Assembly: GCA_964368875.1 (NCBI GenBank)
Contig: CAYJDG010000047.1
Coordinates: 1 to 16,312 of the forward strand
DNA length: 16,312 nucleotides
Direction of reading: 5' to 3'
DNA from: CAYJDG01 sp964368875
GTDB taxonomy: Bacteria > Pseudomonadota > Alphaproteobacteria > Micavibrionales > Micavibrionaceae
A model generated the notes under the pieces. The model worked only from the letters and a program-made list of their open reading frames with translations, was not told the DNA's origin and did not search any database. This document shows, in pieces, positions 7,014 through 13,671 of this stretch. The translations under genes and the position numbers were made by a program. How positions within the stretch are numbered: the stretch's first letter is position 1; every line of letters starts with the position of its first letter.

Positions 7014-8909
7014 ATGGGCGTAGCGAATTTATCCTTTGATGTTGTCGTGATCGGTGGCGGGCATGCAGGTTGTGAAGCCGCTGCGGCTGCGGCGCGCACA
7101 GGTGCCAAAACGGCGCTGCTGACCAATAAGGCAGCAACGATTGGTGTGATGTCCTGCAATCCTGCGATTGGCGGACTTGGCAAAGGGCACTTGGTTCGTG
7201 AAATCGATGCGCTTGATGGTGTGATGGGCCGCGTCATTGATCAATCCGGTATTCAGTTCCGGATGCTCAATGCCTCCAAAGGCCCGGCAGTGCGTGGTCC
7301 TCGCGCGCAAGCAGATCGCAAACTCTACCGCGAGGCTATGCAAGCCCTGCTTTCAAATTATGAAAATTTAACCATTTTAGAAGGATCTGCCGAAGATCTT
7401 ATTGTTGATGAAAAACAAGGAGTTAAGGGTGTCCTGACTCAAGATGGCCGTTCTCTTACCTGCGCATGTGTGGTTTTGACCACGGGGACGTTCCTGCGCG
7501 GGATTATCCATCGTGGAGAAACTCAAACCCCGGCAGGTCGTGTCGGGGAAGCCCCCTCAATCGGGCTCGCCCTGACGCTAGAAAAATTAGGCTTACCTCT
7601 CGCACGCCTGAAAACCGGAACACCTGCCCGTCTCGACGGACGCACCATCAACTGGTCTATTCTCGAAGAGCAGCGCGGCGACGACCCGCCCCAGCCGTTC
7701 TCGTTTATGACGGATAAAATTCGCGTCCCGCAAATCCCCTGTTTCATCACCTATACGACCGCTGAAACCCACGCCGTTATCCGGGAGAATGTTGGCCGCT
7801 CACCGATGTATTCCGGTCAGATCAAGTCCCGCGGCCCGCGCTACTGCCCGTCGGTCGAAGACAAGATCATGCGCTTTGCTGACAAAGAGCGGCACCAGAT
7901 TTTTCTGGAGCCAGAAGGTCTGGATGACCCGACCGTCTATCCAAACGGTATCTCTACGTCCCTGCCTTCTGATGTGCAGGATGCGATTATCAAGACCATT
8001 CCCGGCCTAGAGAACGCCGCTGTGTTCGAGTATGGCTATGCCATCGAATATGATTTCTGCGACCCGCGGGAGTTGAAGGCGACTTTGGAATCCAAGCGTC
8101 TGCCGGGGTTGTTTCTAGCCGGACAGATCAACGGGACGACCGGCTATGAAGAGGCCGGAGCCCAAGGTTTGATGGCTGGGATTAATGCCGCCCTTCAGGC
8201 CGGAACCGGAGTTTCACGTGAAACTGCCGAAACATTTACTCTGGATCGGGCCGAGGCCTATATCGGGGTTCTGATCGACGATCTGATCACCCGGGGGGCT
8301 CCGGAGCCCTACCGCATGTTCACCAGCCGGGCGGAATACCGCCTGCGCCTTCGCTCCGACAACGCCGACCAGCGCCTGACCAATGCAGGCCTGCTAGCGG
8401 GATGTGTAGGGTTTGAGCGGGCCAAAGTCTGGCAAGCCAAAGAGGCCACCCTGCTGGCGGCCCGTGCTCAGGTGACCTCCCTTAAAATGACCCCAAATGA
8501 TCTGGTTAAAGCCGGGTTGCCCGTTAATCAGGATGGCCAGTGGCGCTCCGCGTTCGACCTTCTCCGCTACCCCCAGATCGCGTGGGCGGATGTTGTGAAG
8601 GTCTGGCCAGAGCTTGGCGCGATAGCCCCTGATATCGCCGAACAGATCGACATTGATGCCCGGTATTCCGGCTATCTGGACCGCCAGGATGCCGATGTGG
8701 AGGCCTTCCGCCGTGATGAGGCACTGGTACTGCCCGCCACACTGGACTATGCCCTTGTTGGCAGCTTGTCGACCGAAATACGCCAAAAGCTAGAACAGGC
8801 CCGCCCCGAAACGCTTGGAGCCGCATCGCGGATTCCTGGCGTGACACCGGCGGCGATTATCGCCTTGCTCCGCTTCGTTAAAAAACGGCCTGTCCGCAAT
8901 GCCGCCTGA
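7014..8909 (+). CDS. mnmG: tRNA uridine-5-carboxymethylaminomethyl modification enzyme MnmG
   Basis: MnmG (GidA) is the FAD- and NADH-dependent partner of MnmE in modifying U34 of tRNA. The 631-residue product has the Rossmann FAD-binding motif GGGHAGCEAA (14-23), the family signature GPRYCPSVEDK (about 275-285) and the second signature around GQINGTTGYEEA (about 369-380). Length is normal. No clear ribosome binding site precedes ATG 7014. The -10-like TATGTA at 7001-7006 is so close that a leaderless transcript is conceivable, though read-through from mnmE and the phosphatase gene is also possible. A perfect parS palindrome is embedded at 8211-8224 and is read in frame as VSRET in a loop that is variable in the family, just before the conserved AYIGVLIDDL. 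The last 11 bases overlap rsmG. Confidence 0.98.
   Translation: MGVANLSFDVVVIGGGHAGCEAAAAAARTGAKTALLTNKAATIGVMSCNPAIGGLGKGHLVREIDALDGVMGRVIDQSGIQFRMLNASKGPAVRGPRAQADRKLYREAMQALLSNYENLTILEGSAEDLIVDEKQGVKGVLTQDGRSLTCACVVLTTGTFLRGIIHRGETQTPAGRVGEAPSIGLALTLEKLGLPLARLKTGTPARLDGRTINWSILEEQRGDDPPQPFSFMTDKIRVPQIPCFITYTTAETHAVIRENVGRSPMYSGQIKSRGPRYCPSVEDKIMRFADKERHQIFLEPEGLDDPTVYPNGISTSLPSDVQDAIIKTIPGLENAAVFEYGYAIEYDFCDPRELKATLESKRLPGLFLAGQINGTTGYEEAGAQGLMAGINAALQAGTGVSRETAETFTLDRAEAYIGVLIDDLITRGAPEPYRMFTSRAEYRLRLRSDNADQRLTNAGLLAGCVGFERAKVWQAKEATLLAARAQVTSLKMTPNDLVKAGLPVNQDGQWRSAFDLLRYPQIAWADVVKVWPELGAIAPDIAEQIDIDARYSGYLDRQDADVEAFRRDEALVLPATLDYALVGSLSTEIRQKLEQARPETLGAASRIPGVTPAAIIALLRFVKKRPVRNAA
8211..8224. 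promoter_or_regulatory. parS: parS site 1 (ParB-binding centromere sequence), inside mnmG
   Basis: GTTTCACGTGAAAC is a perfect 14-base palindrome equal to the core of the bacterial parS consensus TGTTTCACGTGAAACA. It is coding sequence, read as VSRET in MnmG. ParB, encoded 2.3 kb downstream, would load here as a CTP-dependent clamp. A 14-base perfect consensus match is very unlikely by chance in 16 kb. Confidence 0.93.
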
Positions 8910-9504
8910 TGCACGCCCTGTTTCACGGGAAATAGACACAAAGCTGGATCAGTACGAAGCCCTTCTGCGGAAGTGGCAACCCAAGATCAATCTCGTTAGT
9001 CCGGCCTCCTTGCCAGATGCCCGGATGCGGCATTTTGAAGACTCCCTCCAGCTTGCTCCCTATATTCCGGCCTCAGCGCACACACTCTACGACCTTGGCT
9101 CAGGGGCGGGTTTTCCGGGCCTCGTTCTGGCCATGGTCCGCCCCGATCTGGCCGTGCATCTCTTTGAAGTCGACCAGCGCAAGTCGGCCTTCCTTCAGAC
9201 GGTTTCACGTGAAACCTCGACGCCTGTGACCGTCCATGTGAGCCGCGTCGAGGCTGTCACCGTCCCGGCGCCAGATGTAATTACTGCCCGGGCTCTCGCC
9301 TCTCTCAGCGCCCTTTTAAAGCTGACCGAGCGCTGGTGGGAAGAAAACCCGGATTGCGCCCTGATATTGCCCAAAGGGGCCGCCTATGCCGATGAAGTGA
9401 CGCAGACGCAAAATCTCTACGAGTTTGATGTGGCTATTCACCCCAGCTCCACCGATTCCGCCGCGCGCATTCTGGTGCTGCGCCACATGAAAAAGAGGCT
9501 GTGA
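8899..9504 (+). CDS. rsmG: 16S rRNA (guanine-N7)-methyltransferase RsmG
   Basis: RsmG (GidB) methylates N7 of G527 (E. coli numbering) in 16S rRNA using S-adenosylmethionine; its loss gives low-level streptomycin resistance in other bacteria. The 201-residue product has the typical start ALLRKWQPKINLVSP (21-35), the SAM-binding motif YDLGSGAGFPGL (64-75) and the acidic residue of FEVDQRKSAFL (89-99). The ATG at 8899 lies inside mnmG, overlapping it by 11 bases, so translation is probably coupled. Two ParB-type sites are embedded in it: a degenerate one at codons 8-12 (VSREI) and a perfect one at codons 102-106 (VSRET). The 99 bases to parA hold no convincing promoter. Confidence 0.98.
   Translation: MPPDARPVSREIDTKLDQYEALLRKWQPKINLVSPASLPDARMRHFEDSLQLAPYIPASAHTLYDLGSGAGFPGLVLAMVRPDLAVHLFEVDQRKSAFLQTVSRETSTPVTVHVSRVEAVTVPAPDVITARALASLSALLKLTERWWEENPDCALILPKGAAYADEVTQTQNLYEFDVAIHPSSTDSAARILVLRHMKKRL
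8919..8934. promoter_or_regulatory. Degenerate parS-like site near the start of rsmG
   Basis: The 16 bases at 8919-8934 match the parS consensus at 14 positions, with T to G at the centre and C to T near the end. It is read in frame as VSREI, codons 8-12 of rsmG. The N-terminus of RsmG in many alphaproteobacteria carries VSRET at about this place. This may therefore be a decayed or weak parS. Confidence 0.5.
9201..9216. promoter_or_regulatory. parS: parS site 2 (ParB-binding centromere sequence), inside rsmG
   Basis: GGTTTCACGTGAAACC is a perfect 16-base palindrome containing the 14-base parS core. It lies 990 bases from site 1 and about 390 bases before parA. It is read as VSRET (residues 102-106 of RsmG), the same pentapeptide and codon phase as site 1. 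Confidence 0.95.
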
Positions 9505-9603
9505 ATAACTTAATGGACCCCCCGACTCATCTTGACCGCAAGGCTATGATTTAACTAAGGTAAATCCATCCCAAACATCTAGTGACCCAAGGACCTGCCG
9601 CTC

Positions 9604-10473
9604 ATGTTGCCAGCCACCCGGATTGTCTCTGAAATGCCCCCGCAGCCTGAAGTCAAGCTGCCCCGCCTGCTTGCCATCGCCAACCAGAAAGGCGGGGTCG
9701 GTAAAACCACGACCGCAGTCAACATGGCAACAGCTCTCGCCGCCGTTGGCAAACGCGTGATGCTGATCGATCTGGATCCTCAGGGCAATGCCACGACCGG
9801 TCTCGGTGTGAACCGCTCGAGCATCCGTAAGAGTGCTTATGACTTGATGTTCGAAGAAAACCTCAACGCCGCTGAGCTGGCGATTGCGACTAAAGTTCCG
9901 GGCCTCTTCGTTGTGCCATCTTCCATTCACCTCTCGGGCGCGGAGATCGAGCTCGTGACCGAGCGCCGCCGCGAGTACAAGCTGCGCGAAGCCTTGCGTC
10001 GTCCGCTGCCCTTTGACTACGTGATCATCGATTGCCCGCCGTCATTGTCGCTGGTCACGTTGAATGCGCTGGTCGCGGTCGATGCCGTGGTGGTGCCGTT
10101 ACAATGTGAATTCTATGCGCTTGAAGGCCTGTCGCATCTCGTTAAAACGATTGAGCGCGTCAAGCAGCACTTCAATCCGAAGCTTGATATCCATGGCATT
10201 CTCCTGACCATGTACGATCCGCGCAACCGTCTATCCGGCGCAGTGGCCGATGACGTGCGCGAGTTCTTTGGTGACAAGGTTTACAACACGGTCATCCCGC
10301 GCAATGTCCGCCTGTCAGAGGCGCCGTCCTATGGTTTGCCAGCGATTGTCTATGACATGAAATGCCCCGGTGCGCAGGCCTATATCAAACTTGCTGGTGA
10401 AGTCATTCGCCGCGAAAAACAACTCGTCGTCGCGGCCCCTGCCAACACGCAAACCCCTGAGCAGGTCGCCTAG
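9604..10473 (+). CDS. parA: Chromosome partitioning ATPase ParA
   Basis: ParA is the Walker-type ATPase that binds the nucleoid as a dimer and moves ParB-parS complexes to separate newly copied origins. The 289-residue product has the deviant Walker A KGGVGKTT (29-36) with its signature lysine, the Walker A' region DLDPQGNAT (57-65) and Walker B IIDCPPS (141-147). The start at ATG 9604 has AAGGA at 9589-9593, ten bases upstream. A second ATG at 9634 has no ribosome binding site, but the first 20 residues are not conserved, so a shorter start remains possible. It is followed after two bases by parB, and the two surely form one operon. No DNA-binding HTH precedes the ATPase domain, as expected for chromosomal (small) ParA proteins. 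Confidence 0.98.
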   Translation: MLPATRIVSEMPPQPEVKLPRLLAIANQKGGVGKTTTAVNMATALAAVGKRVMLIDLDPQGNATTGLGVNRSSIRKSAYDLMFEENLNAAELAIATKVPGLFVVPSSIHLSGAEIELVTERRREYKLREALRRPLPFDYVIIDCPPSLSLVTLNALVAVDAVVVPLQCEFYALEGLSHLVKTIERVKQHFNPKLDIHGILLTMYDPRNRLSGAVADDVREFFGDKVYNTVIPRNVRLSEAPSYGLPAIVYDMKCPGAQAYIKLAGEVIRREKQLVVAAPANTQTPEQVA

Positions 10474-10475
10474 AT

Positions 10476-11435
10476 ATGACACCTACGGATGAGACACCGA
10501 AGCGGCGCGGATTGGGCCGAGGCCTCAATGCACTGTTTGGCGACGAAGAGAATTTTGCAGGCGAAGAGGGTGCAAGCCCAGAAACCATCATCTCTGATGA
10601 AGGTATCCCGCTACCTGTCCCGGGCCGCAAAATGATCGCGGTCGCACAGCTCCAGCCGGGTGAATTTCAACCGCGTCATCAATTCAACCAGAAAAGCCTG
10701 GAAGAGCTGGCAAGCTCGATCCGTCAACATGGCCTGCTCCAGCCGATCCTTGTCCGTCCGCGCGGTGATAGCTATGAAATCGTTGCCGGCGAGCGCCGCT
10801 GGCGCGCGGCGCAGATCGCGCAAATTCATGAAGTGCCTGTCATTATCCGTGATCTGGATGACGATACCACGCTCGAAATTGCCCTGATCGAGAACCTGCA
10901 GCGTGAAGATCTTAACCCGATCGACGAAGGGCGCGCTCTCCAGCAACTGGCCGTTGAGTTCGGCTACAGCCATGAACAGGTGGCAGAGAAAGTCGGTAAA
11001 TCGCGCAGCTACGTCGCCAATATGTGCCGGCTGATGGAGCTCAATCCAACCGTGATCGCCATGGTCAATGATGGCCGCCTCACCGCTGGCCATGCCCGGC
11101 CGCTTTTGTCGCTAACGCCGGATCAGCAGGACGAGCAGGCGAAAAAGATCATCGCGCTCGGTCTCAATGTCCGTCAAACCGAGCAGCTGGTTGGTGAATT
11201 GCAAGGCCGTCCGGTGAAACGCCGGACCGGCACACCGCCCGCCTCAGGCAGCAAAGACGTCAATACGCTGGCGCTTGAGCGTGAAGTCTCGAATGTGATC
11301 GGCATGAAAGTGTCGATCGATATGAAAGATAAACAACAGGGCGCGATGGTCATCAGCTTCAGAACCCTCGACCAATTGGACGAAGTTCTGCACCGCCTGT
11401 CCCACAATCCGGGACGGCTCGCGATCAAGGGTTAG
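10476..11435 (+). CDS. parB: Chromosome partitioning protein ParB (CTPase)
   Basis: ParB binds parS, hydrolyses CTP, and spreads as a sliding clamp to build the partition complex. The 319-residue product starts with the ParA-activating motif RRGLGRGLNALFG (10-22). It has the CTP-binding N-domain with GERRWRAA (105-112) and ENLQREDLNP (139-148), then a helix-turn-helix parS-binding region (YSHEQVAEKVGKSRSYVAN, 164-182) and a C-terminal dimerisation domain (about 265-319) after a linker. Length and order are typical. It starts two bases after the parA stop codon. Its cognate parS sites lie 1.3-2.3 kb upstream. It is convergent with the unrecognised gene ending at 11446. Confidence 0.98.
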   Translation: MTPTDETPKRRGLGRGLNALFGDEENFAGEEGASPETIISDEGIPLPVPGRKMIAVAQLQPGEFQPRHQFNQKSLEELASSIRQHGLLQPILVRPRGDSYEIVAGERRWRAAQIAQIHEVPVIIRDLDDDTTLEIALIENLQREDLNPIDEGRALQQLAVEFGYSHEQVAEKVGKSRSYVANMCRLMELNPTVIAMVNDGRLTAGHARPLLSLTPDQQDEQAKKIIALGLNVRQTEQLVGELQGRPVKRRTGTPPASGSKDVNTLALEREVSNVIGMKVSIDMKDKQQGAMVISFRTLDQLDEVLHRLSHNPGRLAIKG

Positions 11436-11452
11436 CCTTAACGGCTTAACCC
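11429..11452. terminator. Possible hairpin between parB and the convergent gene
   Basis: GGGTTAGCC (11429-11437) can pair with GGCTTAACCC (11443-11452), with one bulged T and a five-base loop. It overlaps the parB stop codon and the end of the opposing gene. There is no T-run on either side, so a terminator role is weakly supported. Confidence 0.3.
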
Positions 11453-11976
11453 ATCGCCATTTCTGGTTTAATTCCCGGAGCCGCTTCTGCCACTTTCGTC
11501 CCAGGAGCGCGAGGTGGTGCCACTTTCAATTCCGGACGAAGAGGTACGACCGGAATTTGAATCGAGAAGTCAGGATCATCGTGACGAGGATCGTCAATTT
11601 GACAGCCTTTTAGCTGCGGCGTCTTTTGATCTTTATCTTGAGAATATGAAAGATTTAAACTGAATGGAGATCCTGCAAGACCTAAAGGATCATCAAATCC
11701 AGGCTCACCAGGTTTACGGCTGAGCACGAGGCGACCGGCCCGATCTGGGGGTGGTAAACCTAAACCTATCATATCCAGAGCGGCGCGAGCCGCCCTATCC
11801 AGAGCATCCTGTTCCGGAGGCCCGGCCAAAACATGATAAACAGCCAAGCCAGTTTTTCGATTGAATATCGTGGCGCCGCCATTGTTGTCGGTTTTTGCCG
11901 TAGACGGGGTGTTCGGGTCGCTGCCCTGATAACACACCAAGTCAGGCTGACCCTTCATATCTTTTAATTCTGCCAT
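11446..11976 (-). CDS. Unrecognised soluble protein with Pro-rich tail
   Basis: The 176-residue product starts MAELKDMKGQPDLVCYQGSD. It has no signal peptide or membrane segment, a probable folded core (residues 30-75, ATIFNRKTGLAVYHVLAG...RAARAALDMIG) and a Pro/Ala-rich, low-complexity tail (about 140-176). Two cysteines are present (C15, and one in KGCQIDD). The start at ATG 11976 is supported by a strong GAGGAG Shine-Dalgarno motif ten bases upstream. It follows holA on the same strand after 56 bases, so it may be the last gene of the leuS-lptE-holA operon, though its strong ribosome binding site would also suit its own transcript. It is convergent with parB. I do not recognise the family; it is not part of the usual parB-holA neighbourhood and may be lineage-specific. 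Confidence 0.75.
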   Translation of the reverse strand: MAELKDMKGQPDLVCYQGSDPNTPSTAKTDNNGGATIFNRKTGLAVYHVLAGPPEQDALDRAARAALDMIGLGLPPPDRAGRLVLSRKPGEPGFDDPLGLAGSPFSLNLSYSQDKDQKTPQLKGCQIDDPRHDDPDFSIQIPVVPLRPELKVAPPRAPGTKVAEAAPGIKPEMAMG

Positions 11977-12032
11977 TTTAACACATCTCCTCTGCCACGT
12001 TCTGAGTGGTCTCGGTTCAAATGATGTGCCAA

Positions 12033-13070
12033 TTATGCCGCTGAATCCAGTAAGAAATTACTAATAAGCAGCTCGACGGGTTGGCCACTTTGCTTGCTTT
12101 TTACTTCTAAAGCATTGATTTTAAATAATAATTCCCGTAATTGGGAAAGTGAATAAAGGCGTAATTGAGCTGCAAATTGATCGGCCTGTTTGAAAAAAAC
12201 GGGCGGCTGAAGGGTTTTCATGGCGTCAGGCATAGATTGGCCATGAAGCTCCATCAGGCTTTTCACCGCATGAAGCCGTAAAACATGATTTTGCAGCGAA
12301 CGGATAATGGTGACGGGAACGACGCCTTCTTCTGACAGGCGGGTAAAGGCGCGCAAACTTTGCTGCGCTTCCCGGTTGCCGAACGCATAGACAACATCGT
12401 CAATACTCTGAGTTCCCAGCTCTCCACAGGAGTTTTTGACATCCTCCAATGTGACGTTTTTATGCTGCGCTTTTGCTGCAGCATTATACCCATCCATATA
12501 AAGAACCAGCTTCTCGATTTCCATGCGGGCACGCAGGCGGTCACCCTTGATATTGGTCGAAAACCACGCCAGAGCATCACCCTGAATGGTAATCTGCATC
12601 TCTCGCAGACGGTCTTTGACCAGTGTCGCAAGGCCACGCTCATCTTCGACATAGCAGGGTAAAGCCGCAGCATTCGGTACTTCTTCGCAGAGTTTGCGCA
12701 GCGCATCTTTGGGCTTTAGATCCCCGGCCTCAATAATGATCACGCACTCGGGATTAGGATTGCCCTTCAACCAGACCTTCAAGGCAGGTGAGATATCATT
12801 CCCGGCAGACGTAATGCGCAGTAGGCGCATTCCTCCCATAAGGGACTGGGCATTGGCTTCATCGGTGAGGCGGGCCTGATCTGCAGCAATAATCTCGCCG
12901 GTGAGATGGGCCGCGTTGAAAGGATCGTTGACATCCGCAACCACCTGTTTGCAGAGCGCCATCGCCCGTTCCTGCACCAGCCCTGAATCCGGGCCGTAGA
13001 CCAGCACAGCGCGCATCTTGGGATCAAGCTTTTTCAGAAAGGCATCGATGTCACGCCAGGCGAGCTTCAT
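12033..13070 (-). CDS. holA: DNA polymerase III subunit delta
   Basis: HolA is the delta subunit of the clamp loader, which opens the beta sliding clamp during DNA replication. The 345-residue product has the family's usual length and its N-terminal LVYGPDSGLVQERAMAL motif (23-39), where delta keeps a degenerate P-loop, followed by the three-domain AAA+ pattern and a C-terminal collar domain containing LLFKINALEVKSKQSGQP. ATG 13070 overlaps the lptE stop codon in the form ATGA, indicating translational coupling. The 3' third of the gene (12033-12260) is visibly richer in A+T than the neighbouring genes. Confidence 0.95.
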   Translation of the reverse strand: MKLAWRDIDAFLKKLDPKMRAVLVYGPDSGLVQERAMALCKQVVADVNDPFNAAHLTGEIIAADQARLTDEANAQSLMGGMRLLRITSAGNDISPALKVWLKGNPNPECVIIIEAGDLKPKDALRKLCEEVPNAAALPCYVEDERGLATLVKDRLREMQITIQGDALAWFSTNIKGDRLRARMEIEKLVLYMDGYNAAAKAQHKNVTLEDVKNSCGELGTQSIDDVVYAFGNREAQQSLRAFTRLSEEGVVPVTIIRSLQNHVLRLHAVKSLMELHGQSMPDAMKTLQPPVFFKQADQFAAQLRLYSLSQLRELLFKINALEVKSKQSGQPVELLISNFLLDSAA

Positions 13071-13621
13071 GGGCTGACTTGAGGGGCAGGTTTGCTGCGA
13101 TTCAGATAAAGCACGATATTCAGCTCAATCTGCCGGGCGAGGTCGTTAAGACCGCTTAAGCGCGCGCTGTCTTCAGTCACGCGCGTCGCAAATTCGCTTT
13201 CAAGAACGTTGTAGCTGTTGATGCTGGACAGAGGGCGCACCAGCACCGGCTTGGTCGGATCCGCCGCATCATAAAGCTTAAGCGTGGTCGACAAGGTTAA
13301 TTGATTACGGGTGGCTTCCGAGCTTTTGGTCAGATCGAGATCGCGCTGAACTTCTTTAACGGGCTCGACGCTCAATGTATAAGCCGGCGCAACCGGATAC
13401 CCGTTTGTGTAAAAGCGGTCGATCAAAGCATTGCGTAGATACACACCTGAGCGGTCAGGGATATTCGAAATTGCGATGTTGGAAAGGGCGGCTGTACTCG
13501 CCCCGTTTGCTGCGCCTGCTGGTGCCGCGTGATCCCCATACATCGGCGCGAAACCACAGCCCGAAAGCGGCAAAACTGCAGCAAAAACCAGAAGGAGACG
13601 GCTACAAGAAACAGGCAGCAT
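13067..13621 (-). CDS. lptE: LPS-assembly lipoprotein LptE
   Basis: LptE is the outer-membrane lipoprotein that plugs the LptD beta-barrel and helps place lipopolysaccharide on the cell surface. The 184-residue product begins with a lipoprotein signal peptide whose lipobox LSGC (19-22) makes C22 the lipidated residue, followed by GFAPMYG, typical of alphaproteobacterial LptE. The body has the expected repeating structure, including a central NAL-RFYTNGYP-like region. Assignment also rests on its position between leuS and holA, which is conserved across proteobacteria. ATG 13621 has AGAAGG ten bases upstream. It overlaps holA by four bases. Sequence conservation in the family is low, so the neighbourhood carries weight. 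Confidence 0.9.
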   Translation of the reverse strand: MLPVSCSRLLLVFAAVLPLSGCGFAPMYGDHAAPAGAANGASTAALSNIAISNIPDRSGVYLRNALIDRFYTNGYPVAPAYTLSVEPVKEVQRDLDLTKSSEATRNQLTLSTTLKLYDAADPTKPVLVRPLSSINSYNVLESEFATRVTEDSARLSGLNDLARQIELNIVLYLNRSKPAPQVSP

Positions 13622-13671
13622 GATGATAAAGCCTTCTAAAAATAGGGGTTCAGTCAGGCGGATTGATCAGA

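Noticed and set aside
9532..9560. TTGACC followed by CTAAGG as a parA promoter
   Set aside because: The -10 match at the right spacing is poor, and the TATGAT at 9545-9550 is too close to the -35-like box.
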